NCBI GenBank assembly: GCA_022701365.1
Contig: JAKUHH010000389.1
Span: 806,001-870,000 of the forward strand
DNA length: 64,000 nt
DNA from: Mycocentrospora acerina
Taxonomy: Eukaryota; Ascomycota; Dothideomycetes; Pleosporales
Reading direction: 5' to 3'
The notes beneath the pieces are model-generated. The model worked only from the letters and a program-made list of their open reading frames with translations. It did no database searches and had not been told where the DNA came from. Positions within the stretch are counted from its first letter, which is position 1. Each line of letters starts with the position of its first letter. Shown here in pieces: positions 48,064-59,310 of this stretch. Made by a program: the position numbers and the translations under genes.

Positions 48064-49923
48064 TTAATCAAGGTTGTTACGATCAGAATTTGCTGGTATT
48101 TGCTTACTCGAGGCCGCAGATCCACTGTTCCATTTGAACGAGAATTGTCGCAACAGCAGTCGTGAGATATCGCGACATGATGAGAGTGTGAATCGATCAC
48201 CCGAGTAGCTATTGGAATTGTCGGGGAAAGGGTTTATGAGAAGAAAAGCGAAGAATGGATGTGCAATAGCGACTTCCTCTGGTCTCCAACGAGACAAAAT
48301 CCTGGCCTTCTCAAACGCGAATGACCTCGTAGACAAGCTGTCACCTGCTTGTTCGGAAAGTCGGCTGTGGCTATGAGTTTTCACGGCAACGCTGCGCATA
48401 TACCACGACGCAGAAACAAGCATGAGATGTGTGCCCATTACCCAGTTCCTATTCGATCTGCCCATAGGACTAAAGTCCATTAAGTTGGCCTCCAGTGACA
48501 TGGATGGCGGAAGCGCCAGCTTCATGCAACTGATATCATTCTCGAGTCGAATTCGCATATCTGGAGAAATACCGTCTCTCCTTTGCCATGAGCGCTGGAC
48601 ATGAGACATCAAGAAATTTGTTGTGAGAAACCATGCTCTCGCGCATTGGTTTTCCACGTTTTGCAATGATTTCCAGCACGATCCAGGATCTGCTATCAGC
48701 CTCCCAGAAGGTGTCTCTATATCACCAAACCATAGCTCGTCAGAAACTGGCAAGAAAACAGACATCCGAGTAGGATCAATCATGAATGGTCGAGAGGAGA
48801 CGATGCTTCCAAAAGTATCTAATTCCCAGACAAGCCACCAGGCCCTGCGCATTTCTTCCTTCTCTGTCCAGGATTTATTCTGAAAAGCAGCCGAGTCGTC
48901 ATCGTCCATGTCAGAGAGCCCGAGTTCGTAGGCCAATCGAACACAGATGCCGGTATGAATCCATCCTTGAAAAAAAGCTTCAGAATTATAGAGATAAAAT
49001 GCGTAAATGATGGAACCTTGCAAATACGATAGTGTTGGACTTGTAAAATCTCCACATTTAGAGAGGTAATGAGTTGTCATCTTAAAAAACCTTTGTCCAC
49101 GATCAGGAGCAGGTGTACCTTCAAGAGACTCGTGCGACGAATAACGCGCAGCCAGAGAAGCGACAGCACATAGAAGGAGTGCTTCATCGGCAGCCATAAC
49201 TTCCAAAGGATTGGCATTGGCAAGATGAGAACCGTACTTTTGGAGAAACCTGGATTTGTGTAGTATTGGCAACCATGGTTGGACATGATCGAAGAATAGG
49301 TTCACAAGGTGTGTGAAAATGGAAGTGGATATAGTGTGGGCTGAAGGAGTAGGAAGTTTGCTATTTTCCCCGCCGCTTGGATCTGAACAGAGTGAAGGAG
49401 GCTGTGACAGAAGTTGGTCGAATAATGGGTTTGATGTTGTGAAGCCTACTCCATTTCGTGAAGAACAATCTTCGAAGTCCTGAGTTGAGACGTTGAAATT
49501 GGGAGTTTGACCAGAGGGCGTGTAATCCAGGTTGTCATCTACTGTGAATAAACCAGAAGAACCGGAAAATGACTGGTCAGTCAGCCGCGCAGCGAGCGGG
49601 TTGTTTTCCAGAATCTCCAAAAGCCAATCAAGATTATCATTAATTGCTGGTACGGAGGGTTTCTTCCAAAGGGGTAGTTTTGGCACAGGTCTCTTTCGCT
49701 TACTGGGAACTTCGCATTGAATTCCTGTACGGCTGCATAAACCACACACTGGGCGCTTCCGATCACATCGAGTCTTCTTTCTGTGACACGATTCACATGC
49801 TCGTCCAGGTAGAGTTTGTGGCGTAGTTGTTGCCGCTCCTGGCATGTCGGTTTCGGTCATGGCGAAACGCAATAGAAGGACAGTTTTTTCTGGCTCTTCG
49901 GATTCAGGCTCGTAGGTGCCCAT
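48064..49923 (-). CDS. Zn2Cys6 fungal transcription factor
   Basis: Intron-less, 619 aa. The binuclear zinc cluster lies near residues 43-70 with exact spacing C-x2-C-x6-C-x6-C-x2-C-x6-C (CESCHRKKTRC, then CGLC), followed by a basic linker (SKRKRPVPKL). A fungal-specific transcription factor domain runs from about 200 (LFFDHVQPWLPILHKSRFL) through RLAYELGLSDMDDDD and MRRAWWLVWELDTFG. Such proteins bind CGG half-sites and often control adjacent catabolic or secondary-metabolite genes. Its position beside the P450 and ring-cleavage genes makes it the best candidate regulator of that cluster, as an inference from location. An in-frame ATG at residue 22 is an alternative start. Confidence 0.9.
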   Translation of the reverse strand: MGTYEPESEEPEKTVLLLRFAMTETDMPGAATTTPQTLPGRACESCHRKKTRCDRKRPVCGLCSRTGIQCEVPSKRKRPVPKLPLWKKPSVPAINDNLDWLLEILENNPLAARLTDQSFSGSSGLFTVDDNLDYTPSGQTPNFNVSTQDFEDCSSRNGVGFTTSNPLFDQLLSQPPSLCSDPSGGENSKLPTPSAHTISTSIFTHLVNLFFDHVQPWLPILHKSRFLQKYGSHLANANPLEVMAADEALLLCAVASLAARYSSHESLEGTPAPDRGQRFFKMTTHYLSKCGDFTSPTLSYLQGSIIYAFYLYNSEAFFQGWIHTGICVRLAYELGLSDMDDDDSAAFQNKSWTEKEEMRRAWWLVWELDTFGSIVSSRPFMIDPTRMSVFLPVSDELWFGDIETPSGRLIADPGSCWKSLQNVENQCARAWFLTTNFLMSHVQRSWQRRDGISPDMRIRLENDISCMKLALPPSMSLEANLMDFSPMGRSNRNWVMGTHLMLVSASWYMRSVAVKTHSHSRLSEQAGDSLSTRSFAFEKARILSRWRPEEVAIAHPFFAFLLINPFPDNSNSYSGDRFTLSSCRDISRLLLRQFSFKWNSGSAASSKQIPANSDRNNLD

Positions 49924-51175
49924 AAAAATTGATACGAGATATCAACGTTAGAGGATAAAAGCAGAGCTAAGCGTGGGAAGAGAGGGTGCGGAGAACCCGG
50001 AACAAAGGCACAGACCTCCCTGCTATTGGCAGCTACGGAAATGCGGGGTTGGTGGGACGAATTATAACTACCGAGAACTTCCTTCTAGCCATTTGAACAG
50101 CAAAGCAAAAATGTGACCTTTCTCTGCAAATCCAATCATGCAACCGCAGTATCAAAGACGCATTTGTAATCCCATACCTTGTGTTTATGCTAGTTAGAGC
50201 TATCTCTACATAGTTTTTGATCTGTTCTAGAGCAAATGTAGATGGCTTGGCTAACGTATTCTGCTTCTATTCAAATAGCCATCGTCCGTCTCTTGCCCAC
50301 CGTAACTGTAAACATGCTTTATTTAGCCAAACAATTAGATCGAAAATTATTTATTTCAGAAATTACCTATTCTTTAACCTGTAAAACATAGTGACAGCAA
50401 ACTCATGCACAGCCGCTAGATGAGCCGTCACTAAGGCCGCTATCCAGAAGAGGCAGCCAAATTCACCCTAAAACCTTATATAGCTAGCCGCAATGAGCCT
50501 TCCGCATGAGCTTGGGTTGCCACTTGTGCAACCAATCAGCTTTCACCATTCAAGCTGTAGAGATCGCCGACAGCTATGACAACGGCGCTTATGAAGGTAT
50601 GAATGTTGAGAGTGTGTTCTGCGAGGAAGGTGATATTCACAATAGTGTTGTTGGCAACAGGGATGCCCTAGTCGATTTGGGTGCAAGGTTTCGAACTGAT
50701 GGTGGAAGTGAGGATGGTACTGCTTGATTTATCAGCAGATGTGAGTTCCCTTGTACATTGATGAATTACGTCATTAAGACGATCAGTCTTGTACATGGAA
50801 TAATAGTATAAGTCGAAATATCATACCTACTTGTGTGTGTGCTGTCGCAATGTGCCAATGCTTCGTGCACATGGGAAACCACTGGACGCGCAGATTCCTA
50901 CCAGGACAAGAGAATAACGATCGATTATTCTGCCTGCAACCAAGCAGCTATCCAATATATAGTCAAATGATGTCGCGCAGAGCATCTTCATGTATAAGCT
51001 CGTTCAGCTAGAGATCGGTTTATCGTTTTCTGATTCACATATAGCAGTCAGGACATGGGGTGTTATACACGATCAGGGTTTCAAAGTTTTAGGGCTGTCC
51101 CTAATCCCTCACAATTTCCAGAATTCGAAAACTCCAATACATCACATTGACGATAGCCGGGATTTTCCGAGGATC
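49924..51175. other. Intergenic, regulator promoter and P450 3' flank
   Basis: About 1.25 kb. Two short plus-strand frames (50506-50727, 50990-51250) have no motif, and the end of the second abuts the P450 last exon. No gene called. Confidence 0.5.
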
Positions 51176-52989
51176 CTACTGTTCCGCGTCTTGTTTCTTG
51201 AGGACTTCAAGCATGCGCACTTCGTACTTGTAAGCGTCCTCCACATGTAGTGAAGAATCAATCAGAGTCGCCTCTGCGAGGACTACACTCTTCGCCTTTT
51301 CATTTCGTATCGTTACGTCGCCCGCGAATTCGGCAGGACCAAGAATAGGAATAGCACCAACTAATAAAATTCGTCAATGCCCGCCCTACGATCCGTTGCC
51401 TTCAACATGAACTTACCGGTCTCATCAGTAGGCCGAGGATTAGAGCCAATTTTGATGTCAAAAGCCCAGAGAAGCCGACTGATGACAATGTAAAGGCTTG
51501 AATCTGCAACATGTTTCCCAGGACATTCTCTTCTACCAGCGCCGAATCCATAATGAGTGGATGCATATGCGCCATCGACTAATCGCCTTGAATCATCTGC
51601 AGGCAGATATCGCTCTGGAATAAATTTTTCATGCTGAGGGAAATATTGATCGCTGTGATGAATTGCGTACGTGTTGTATACCACTGTTGTTTTTTCGGGA
51701 ATAATCTTTCCTCGGTAGGTGTCAGAAGAACTGGTCGCGTGATAAAAACTCAAAGGCGATACTGATGCCCATCGGTGGAGCTCTTGAATGAGCGCTTTGA
51801 TGTATGGTAAGTTCGGGCGATCTTCCCAAGTAGGAAGGCGGTCGGGTCCAACCACCTGGTCTAATTCGTCTTGGGCATGCTTGATGAAGTCAGGGTTCAA
51901 TAAAGCAGCTTTGAAAAACCACCGAAGGGATGTGGCTGTTGTTTCTGAGCCAGCTGCGAGAAGTTCCGAGACCAGAACTCGTCTTTCGGACTCCGAAAAT
52001 GTATCAATTTCGGGGCTCTCTAGGAAGCGCTTCAAAAAACAATCTGGCGCATCCCCAATCTTGACTCGTTTAGCAACAGGGTCGTAAAAGACCGACCAGA
52101 ATTCAACGATGCCTTCAAAGACCTTCTGGGCTTTGGCTCTCCAAGGCGCGAGAGCATCCGGTAAATAATCAACAAAAGGAATCCAATCAACAAGCCAAGC
52201 TCCGGGACGCATATCTATCAAAAAATTAGAAAAGCCATTGCTAATTCACCGTCAATTTTACGAACTAGCAAACATTCTATGCATTGTACGATCCATCTCA
52301 GAGGGTATACGTGTATCTGTCCGTGCAATTCGAGCGCCAAGTCTGATCTACCGTAAGCAACTGTAGATCTGAACGAAAAACGAGTATTTACAAGAGACTG
52401 AAGGTAACACTAGTTGAATAGCGTTGCATTTCCATGTAAAAACTTTGAGGGTTTTCAACGAGTAGTTTCAAGGTCTGCCGACTTTCGTATTCTTGATAAG
52501 GCAGGAACGACTTCATATTTTGCATGCCTAGAAGGGTGTGGGTCACCTTGCGATGTTTCTAGAAACAGGATTAGTGATTTCCGTTAACGTAGAGAGGCTT
52601 TGAAATTGGGTTATATGTACTCTGAAGAGGTCACCATACTCCATCTGAACGAGTCTGTCCTGAGCTACAATCCTTGCTTGTTTTGAGGAGGAGGGACGCG
52701 AACTAAAGTTCTGTCCTTTTTTGACAATCAAGTCTTCAATAGCGGTTGGACTGCTGAGTACGATAATTTTCGATCTTCCCAAATTGAAGGAGAAAAAGTC
52801 ACCATATCTAGGAACGAGCTTGAGGAGTTGCTTATGCAGCTGAAGTGTCCGGTCTGGTAGAATCCCAATGAATGGTAGGCCGTGGGGACCATCAGGCAAA
52901 CTATTATTCCTGGGAATCAATGCTGAAAAAAGAGCAAATGAAATTATTGGAAGGATAAAGAACCACAACGTGCTGATAGATGCGAACAT
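51176..52989 (-). CDS. Cytochrome P450 monooxygenase
   Basis: Five exons: 52621-52989, 52392-52558, 52266-52342, 51417-52214 and 51176-51360; 531 aa, phases all consistent. An N-terminal membrane anchor (LWFFILPIISFALFSALIP) is followed by a proline-rich hinge (LPDGPHGLPFIG), the C-helix region (YGDLFRKHRKVTH), the I-helix AAGSETTATS, the ExxR motif in ELHRW and the heme loop YGFGAGRRECPGK with the cysteine ligand. The last exon, reached by an intron that removes an in-frame stop, supplies the terminal strands (AEFAGDVTIRNEKAKSV). It is similar in style to fungal P450s acting on aromatic polyketides. ER-bound; likely hydroxylates a cluster substrate. Confidence 0.9.
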
Positions 52990-53085
52990 TTTTAATCTGA
53001 GATGAGTATGTGAAGGGAAATCTCATTAAACACCAAAAGTTTAGTGAAGGTTTAAAACATCCCAGAGACAAAGGTTAGGTACATG

Positions 53086-53092
53086 TTTTATA
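53086..53092 (-). promoter_or_regulatory. TATA box of the P450 gene
   Basis: TATAAAA on the minus strand, about 100 bp upstream of the start codon. Confidence 0.5.
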
Positions 53093-54259
53093 GGCATTAA
53101 TGCCGGAGTTCCATGATGCAATTCTCAATCCATGGTGCGAGGCCGAGCGGGTGCGGTGTGGGGACGGTATGGAGAAAGCTGATTTCAGTTAGATGTACGT
53201 CAAGCCTGTCAGTCAGATCGCCGCAACGAATAGTAGTCTTTAGCGGCGTCCGATGTGGCGTGCCCTTTGAAATCGCCTTTGATGAACACAAGAATACCCT
53301 ACCCCGCACTTCACAGTACCTCTACTCTCTAATCGTCTTAGCTTTTACCCCAAGATCAGAAGACTCCACACTAAATTAAGTTGACGACCGAAATAGATGA
53401 GGTGGGATTAGAAAGAACTTTTAATCTATAACCACAAATTTCCAAAGAAATCTACAAATTTACGATAGTGCTCTTGGCGCTAATTACAAGTTTGTGTGTT
53501 TTCACCCTCAACTTTAGTAAGTTGTGAATGCATCTCAAACATTCAGGATGGAGCTACAAACAATATGTTTTTCTTGCTTTTGTGACTAGTTATCAAGTGT
53601 AATTTTGAGCGAATAATCATACCGAAGCACTCAACTTTTCCAACACATATTTTATCAAGCAGTCGTTGTTTATTTTGCAGGATGAACATCCAACTGTCCC
53701 CTAGCGCCAAGGCCACTTCGGCTTTGGTTTTGCTAACCCATGGACTCTTTTAAGTTCCCATTCGATTCCGAAGTGAGACACAAGCTAGCAGTCTATCAAG
53801 ACGTGGCATGCAACTATACCAACGGCCACCGTCTTCGACCGTCCCCACTTAAACTTTCTCCGCCGATCACAAGATCAGCTTTAACGTGCTTGAAGCGTGG
53901 TTTTACTTTAACTGATCAGTCAAGTGGTTGAAATCAATATAAATAAAATAGTTCGAGGAAATGTATACTAAGAACGACAGTTGCCGTGCCACTACTTAAA
54001 TAAAACTAGGAGTTGACTTGGTGATTTCGGAAACAAGTTCCCATGATCACAATAATGATTTTACATCAATTCCAACAAGTTTTATAATCCTGTATTAGCT
54101 GCTCCCCTTGAGTAAACGGCAGGCCACCAATTACTCTTAATTTTTCCTCCGGATAGCCCCTCTGCCAAATGGTTGTAGTTAGCAGCTTCATTGCTCCTAA
54201 CTGGCTACTCCGACGAGAGCCGATCGACCAAGCGTTTTGCCGGACGCACCAACTTTTGA

Positions 54260-54272
54260 CCGGATGTTCCGG
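54260..54272. promoter_or_regulatory. Candidate Zn2Cys6 operator (CGG-N5-CCG palindrome)
   Basis: CCGGATGTTCCGG is a perfect palindrome with a 3-bp centre. It contains CGG-N5-CCG, the inverted half-site arrangement read by many Zn2Cys6 dimers. It lies in the divergent P450/hydrolase promoter, about 280 bp upstream of the hydrolase start. Confidence 0.4.
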
Positions 54273-54551
54273 ACCTAGCCAAAAAGGTCACACGAAGCCC
54301 TGAGGCTTGATAGCGCAATTCGAACCGCTCGTCTACACGGCATAGTATTTTAGCTATCTAAATAAGACTTCTGTAGATACCCGGCAAATAACGGCATAAT
54401 TACCAAAGATTACTGCATGTCATTTTCCGAGAATAAAGCAAATCTACCCTCGGGTTCCACCTCCTGTGAAATCTAGGTCACTCTAGCTACTGATAAAAAC
54501 GAACATATATCCACTCCTTGAAGTTTTTCTGTCTAACTTTGTACTCGGTTG

Positions 54552-56127
54552 ATGAACCATTTCAAAAAATCAGCAAACATGGGAGTGAGAATTGATGTTC
54601 CTCCAACTTCGCCTTTCACAATCCGAAATATACCATTCGGAGTGATCTCAACAAAAGAAAACACATCGCCAAGATGTGCTACTGCAATCGGCGAATACGC
54701 AATTGATCTTGCTCTGTACTGCTCACAGACAAATCTCGATGACATTCAATCCGAAAGATCTTTCAAAGACGTCTTCAGTGAGGTAAGCGTTAACCCCAAC
54801 GTAACTCACATTCTGCCAATTTAACCATACAATTAGCCAACACTTAATACGTTCGCCGCTTTACCCCAAAAAATTCGTCAAGACCTGCGGAAAAAGATCA
54901 TTCAAGATATCAGCAATGCAGAGATTGAAAAAGAATGCTTGATTCCACTTGAATTGGTTACAATGCATCTGCCTATGCAGATCGGAGGCTTTTCAGATTT
55001 CTATTGTTCGCTTGAGCATTGTCGAAATGTGAGTACACCTAACAAATTAATCATTGAAGAGAATCGGCTTTCCTAAATTTGGATAGAGCACTTCTAATAT
55101 GTCGGCCGGTTCCGCAATACCAAAAAATTGGTTCTATGCGCCTTCCGTATATAATTCTCGCGTATCAAGCGTTATAGCATCGCCCCAGCCAATCCGTCGC
55201 CCACGGGGAGTATATTACAAAGATGGTGACATTCCTACCTATGGACCATCACAGCAGTTGGACTATGAACTTGAAATGGGATACTTTGTCTCTAAACCTG
55301 TGCATTTTGGCAGCGAACTTGAAATTGATAATGCAGCTGAGCATATTTTCGGATTCGTGCTCTTAAATGACTGGTCGGCTCGGGATCTTCAAATGTTTGA
55401 AATGAAACCTCTTGGCCCGTTCAATGGAAAAGGTAGAACGACCTCATTGTTATAAGATCTTCGTTCCAAGGCTGATGTAAATCTAGGGTTTGGAACTTCA
55501 ATCTCGACGTGGATTGTTACTATGGATGCCTTGGGCCTTTTCCGCTGTTCTCCCAAGACAGAGCAGGATCCTCCCCCATTTAGACACCTAACATGGCCAG
55601 AAAAAGAATCTGGGACTTTTGACATCAACCTGAGGGTAACGTTACTCAGTAAGTTAAAGTGTTTTTTAAATCTTTTAGTCGGATCAGACCACTAAAATCT
55701 CCACAAAGGACGAGGAAAACGATTCATTCTAGGAACAAGTAACCTAAAATATCTCTACTGGACTCCATTCCAACAACTAACACACCACGCATCTGCCATG
55801 TGTGGACTAGACACCGGTGACTTGCTAGGAACAGGCACAATTTCTGGGGAGGCAGGCAGATCCTATTAAACTTTAAAACTGGGCTACTTAGTAACATTTT
55901 AATCACAGGCAGTTGATAGTCAAGGAAAGAAGAAAGAGCTTGGTTGTCTTTACGAAGCTACACAGGCAGGAACGCAGTACGTTGTGTTAGAGGATGGAAC
56001 GCAGTTCATGTATCTAGAAGATGGAGATGAAATTGTTTTGGAAGGTTGGTGCAAGAACAAGGATGGAGATGTGGTTTTAGGGTTTGGAGAATGCAGAGGA
56101 GTGATATTAAAGGCATTTACGGGTTGA
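54552..56127 (+). CDS. Fumarylacetoacetase-like hydrolase, full length
   Basis: Six exons: 54552-54782, 54837-55028, 55087-55432, 55487-55648, 55709-55851 and 55909-56127; 430 aa, the normal size for FAH. It has the small N-terminal SH3-like domain (SPFTIRNIPFGVIS, AIGEYAIDLALY) and the FAH catalytic domain with metal ligands in ELEMGYFV and LNDWSARD, then YLYWTPFQQLTHHA, GDLLGTGTISGE and GFGECRG. The enzyme hydrolyses a carbon-carbon bond in 1,3-diketo acids; the classic reaction splits fumarylacetoacetate in tyrosine and homogentisate breakdown. Here the neighbours suggest a ring-fission product instead. The last intron has a GC donor; without removing it a stop follows RSY. The frames look broken until splicing is done, but no true lesion is seen. 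Confidence 0.87.
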
Positions 56128-57000
56128 GATCATTGCGAATAATGAACAGACTGATTATTATTATGATAACATTACACATGTTTTGATCTCTATTTACTTT
56201 TTGGATTAAAATTTAAGGAGCAGATAAAGTTTAAAATTATCAGGCAGACTAATGAATTGATTCAGGAAGAACATTTCCACACTACAATCAAAGTTCAGAT
56301 CAAGCAACGAGAAATAGTATGGTAACTTAGCAGGATCACAGCGCAAAAGAAGCTATGGCATCATTATATGTGCAATTGACCCGCATAATGGCAAAATCTT
56401 GCCTCGAATTTGATCATGTTGAGAAGACAAAGTGTTAGCACTCAATGAGTAGTATTAGAGTTACTTGCTGCAATTTCAAGAAGTAAATTGTTTAAGAAGG
56501 TTGATCGAATTTTCAGTTAGGAGCACCCCTGATTTCAATAGCTATTAAATTGTTTAAAGGATTTCCCGTTTCGAGCTGCTTCCAAAGGAAAAAACCACAT
56601 TGATGAACAAAGGACCACGATCGTACTAGCGCTTTGGAGAGCCCAGTTGAGATGATTCTGCTTTGTTCAGCGATTATCATATTGCGCTTATGTCAGCTGA
56701 GATGTGAAATGCTTTTAAAAGACAGCCCGGTAGCTGAAGCCATCCCGTTCTCCTAGCGTTGGTTTGCGGGTTGTTCCTGGACAGCTCCTTGGTTCTTCAG
56801 GACCAACAGCCGAAAGTGCCGATCTTGTCGCCGTTCCCCGACTTCCGGATTCCCATTCTCCGTCCCCACATTTAATTAACAAATTGGGTAACTAGGCGTC
56901 CTTAACTTGGTATTGTCAGTACGACTTGCAGAACTGAGTTGAGAATACTGCCATCCTTTCATGAGTTTCATTTTCAAAAGTCCAACCAAAATCAAGCAAC
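56128..57000. other. Intergenic, dioxygenase promoter
   Basis: A GC-richer patch at about 56725-56870 contains TTCCGGA (56843-56849), a half-site shared with the divergent promoter at 54268. No gene seen. Confidence 0.5.
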
Positions 57001-58213
57001 ATGGTCGCCTCCAAAGTTCGTGTCATCAGACTCGCCTACGTCCACTACCAACATCCTGACCTCCAAAAAGCGGTCGAATTTCTAGTCGACTTTGGATTCG
57101 AAATTGAACGTAAGGATGCCGGTAAAGTTTATTTGCGTGGCTATGGAGTCCAGCCATACTCGAATATAGCAGAGCAGTCACCAGATGGAAAGAGACACTT
57201 TTTAGGTGGGGCGTGGGAAGTTCAATCTTTCTCAGATTTGGAAAGTGCAGCCGCTCTATCAGGAGCTTCTGAGATCAGAGACAATCAAGGCCCAGGTCAA
57301 GGCAAAATCGTTTCGGTTAAGGACCCAAATGGCATGTTTGTTCATTTTATTTTTGGGCAGAATCTCCGAGAGGCACTCACAGAAGGTTCAGTTCCCATGC
57401 GTGAGACAACAAGCTCGATACCAAATGGAGCACTTAGAAAATTGCGGAAGGGAGACGTCCGTCGATTTACTCTAGGACCAAGCCCAGTTCATAAATTAGG
57501 TCATTATGGCTACGCTGTCCCGTCCGCAAAATTCAAAGAGACTCTCGAGTGGTACACGAGAAATATGAACTTAAAGCCGACTGATTCGAACTTCAATCCT
57601 TTGACTGGCGAGGATGAAACATCTTTCATACACATCGACCTTGGGGCCGAGTATACCGACCATCATGTATGTGCGAGAAACGTTTGAAGAGACCAATGCT
57701 AAGAGAACAAATAGAGCTTTTTCCTTAGTGCAGTAGATGGATCATCTGCTTATATTCACCACTCAAGTTATGAAGTTAACGACTATGATGACCAAACCTT
57801 AGGCCACAATTGGCTTGAGAAGAAAGGATGGACAAACTGTTGGGGCATAGGACGGCATGTACTCGGAAGCCAAATATTTGATTACTGGTAAGCTATCATC
57901 ACTTTTATCACCTTTTCTTTTCCAGAATCGGTTCATATTGGTTTTGGAGAATTGATATTGATAAGCTTCTAACAGGTTCGATGGATCGGGAAATATTGTC
58001 GAGCATTACTCTGATGGCGACCTTGTTAACCATGAAACACCTTTGAGGAGAGAACCTGTTGGGCCTGATGGGATGTTCATCTGGGGCCCAGAAATTCCTC
58101 TCGCTTTTGTGACGGGTAAACTCGAGGATGCCGGTTTACCTTTAGTGCTACCACCTAACGCTTTAGAAAGTAGGCCGGCAGAATTTGAGAGGCAAGCAGA
58201 CGGCAAAGTATAG
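57001..58213 (+). CDS. Extradiol ring-cleavage dioxygenase (VOC fold, catechol 2,3-dioxygenase-like)
   Basis: Exons 57001-57666, 57715-57887 and 57976-58213 give 358 aa, GT-AG and in phase. Two VOC modules are seen. The N-terminal one, near residues 5-125 (RLAYVHYQHPDLQKAVEFL, VKDPNGMFVHFIFG), has no obvious metal set. The C-terminal one carries the likely 2-His-1-Glu iron site: His in KLGHYGYAV, His in SAYIHHSSYE and Glu in NIVEHYSDGD. This matches bacterial 2,3-dihydroxybiphenyl and catechol 2,3-dioxygenases, which open a catechol ring beside the hydroxyls using Fe(II) and oxygen. The C-terminal WGPEIPLAF and the spacing are typical of fungal homologues. The flanking hydrolases and monooxygenases support an aromatic catabolic role. 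A glyoxalase-like function is the less likely alternative. Confidence 0.85.
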
Positions 58214-59310
58214 AATCTCAACTTTCATAAAAATGCTTTCTCCAAGTCTTGAGGTAAAATTCTGAATCAAAACTTAAAGTAGACTTGTCTACTTGACATT
58301 GAAAACTTGTGCCACTACTTTTGGGGAAAGAGTATACTGCTAGTAAAACGGAAGAGAAGCAGCTCTTAGTTGACTTAACTAACCAGCTGATTAAAACTAG
58401 TATTCCATCAATTTAATGTTCCACTCCGATTTACTATGCAGAAGATTTCTCTTCTACCTTTACACATGATTTTCAAAAAATATATAGAATCAAGCGGGCG
58501 ATTTTTCCTTATTCTTTCTCAGTGTTTTCTACGAGTTCGAAAAGGTTACTAGGCTTGTCCTTTTATCATTTTGAACTAAATCATCTCGAAAATAGAGGAT
58601 GTGCTGTTATGTAAGAAGAATAGTAAAAATAGGCTTCGTTAGGCATACTCTAGTGGAGATGGCGAATTTTTCAGGCTGATGAAAATATAACCAAAAATTT
58701 CAATTTCATGTAGAATTTCTGGGATGTCGAAACATACTATTTTGTTAGCTCAAAGGGGCTGACACATTTTCACACTTCTAAAAAACGTTTAATCGAACAC
58801 TTTGCATGTTTTCTTGTCATCCATCGAGAGTCATTTGCTTCCAAGATTAGATCTGGTCATTGCTTATCAGCTGAATTTCTTGCTGCTGATTCATTTTCTA
58901 GATTCGGGCCTCCGTGTGAAAAAGAACTAAATTTTGTACTCAATCGTTTGACCATATCGAAGACAGAAAAGGGAAACATGTGAATCATAGGTTTATAGTA
59001 GATGCTGCACGATATGCACGATGTTGTGAAATTTTTAGTTCGACAATAGCACCACCAACCGGAAAAGCTACGACTCATGATTATGTCTATACTATTTTTC
59101 GTCCTCTGCATGATGTTGCAGATAGAATTGAAGTTGCACAGCCAAGCTGCCTCAGGTATAGCAAACGTCTAGATAATTAGACTGTCATATCGTGCGAAGC
59201 TACAGTAAAAAAAAGCAAAGAGAAAATATTCTGCACGATTTCTCGAGTATTCTGCACGACTTTGCTGCATTCTCAATTGAAAGTCACGTTATCGTGGCCT
59301 AGACTTCCCC
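58214..59310. other. Convergent intergenic, dioxygenase to FAH-domain hydrolase
   Basis: AT-rich 3' flanks. Short frames at 58857-59111 and 58980-59180 lie on opposite strands of the same DNA and have no motif. Confidence 0.5.

Larger units (their letters stand above)
52990..54551. other. Divergent promoter region between P450 and fumarylacetoacetase-like gene
   Basis: 1.56 kb shared by two divergently transcribed cluster genes. It holds a TATAAAA box for the P450 (53086-53092), and a CpG-richer patch near 54180-54280 with repeated CCGGA and a CCGGA-TGT-TCCGG palindrome (54260-54272). No gene seen. Confidence 0.55.

Noticed and set aside
51361..51416. P450 ending with RRAGIDEFY at the in-frame stop
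   Set aside because: A GTAAGT donor precedes this tail and splicing to 51360 restores the usual P450 C-terminal strands.
54552..56127. FAH-like gene as a pseudogene
   Set aside because: Stops and frame changes seemed to break it, but all junctions resolve with five introns, one with a GC donor, giving a normal-length protein.
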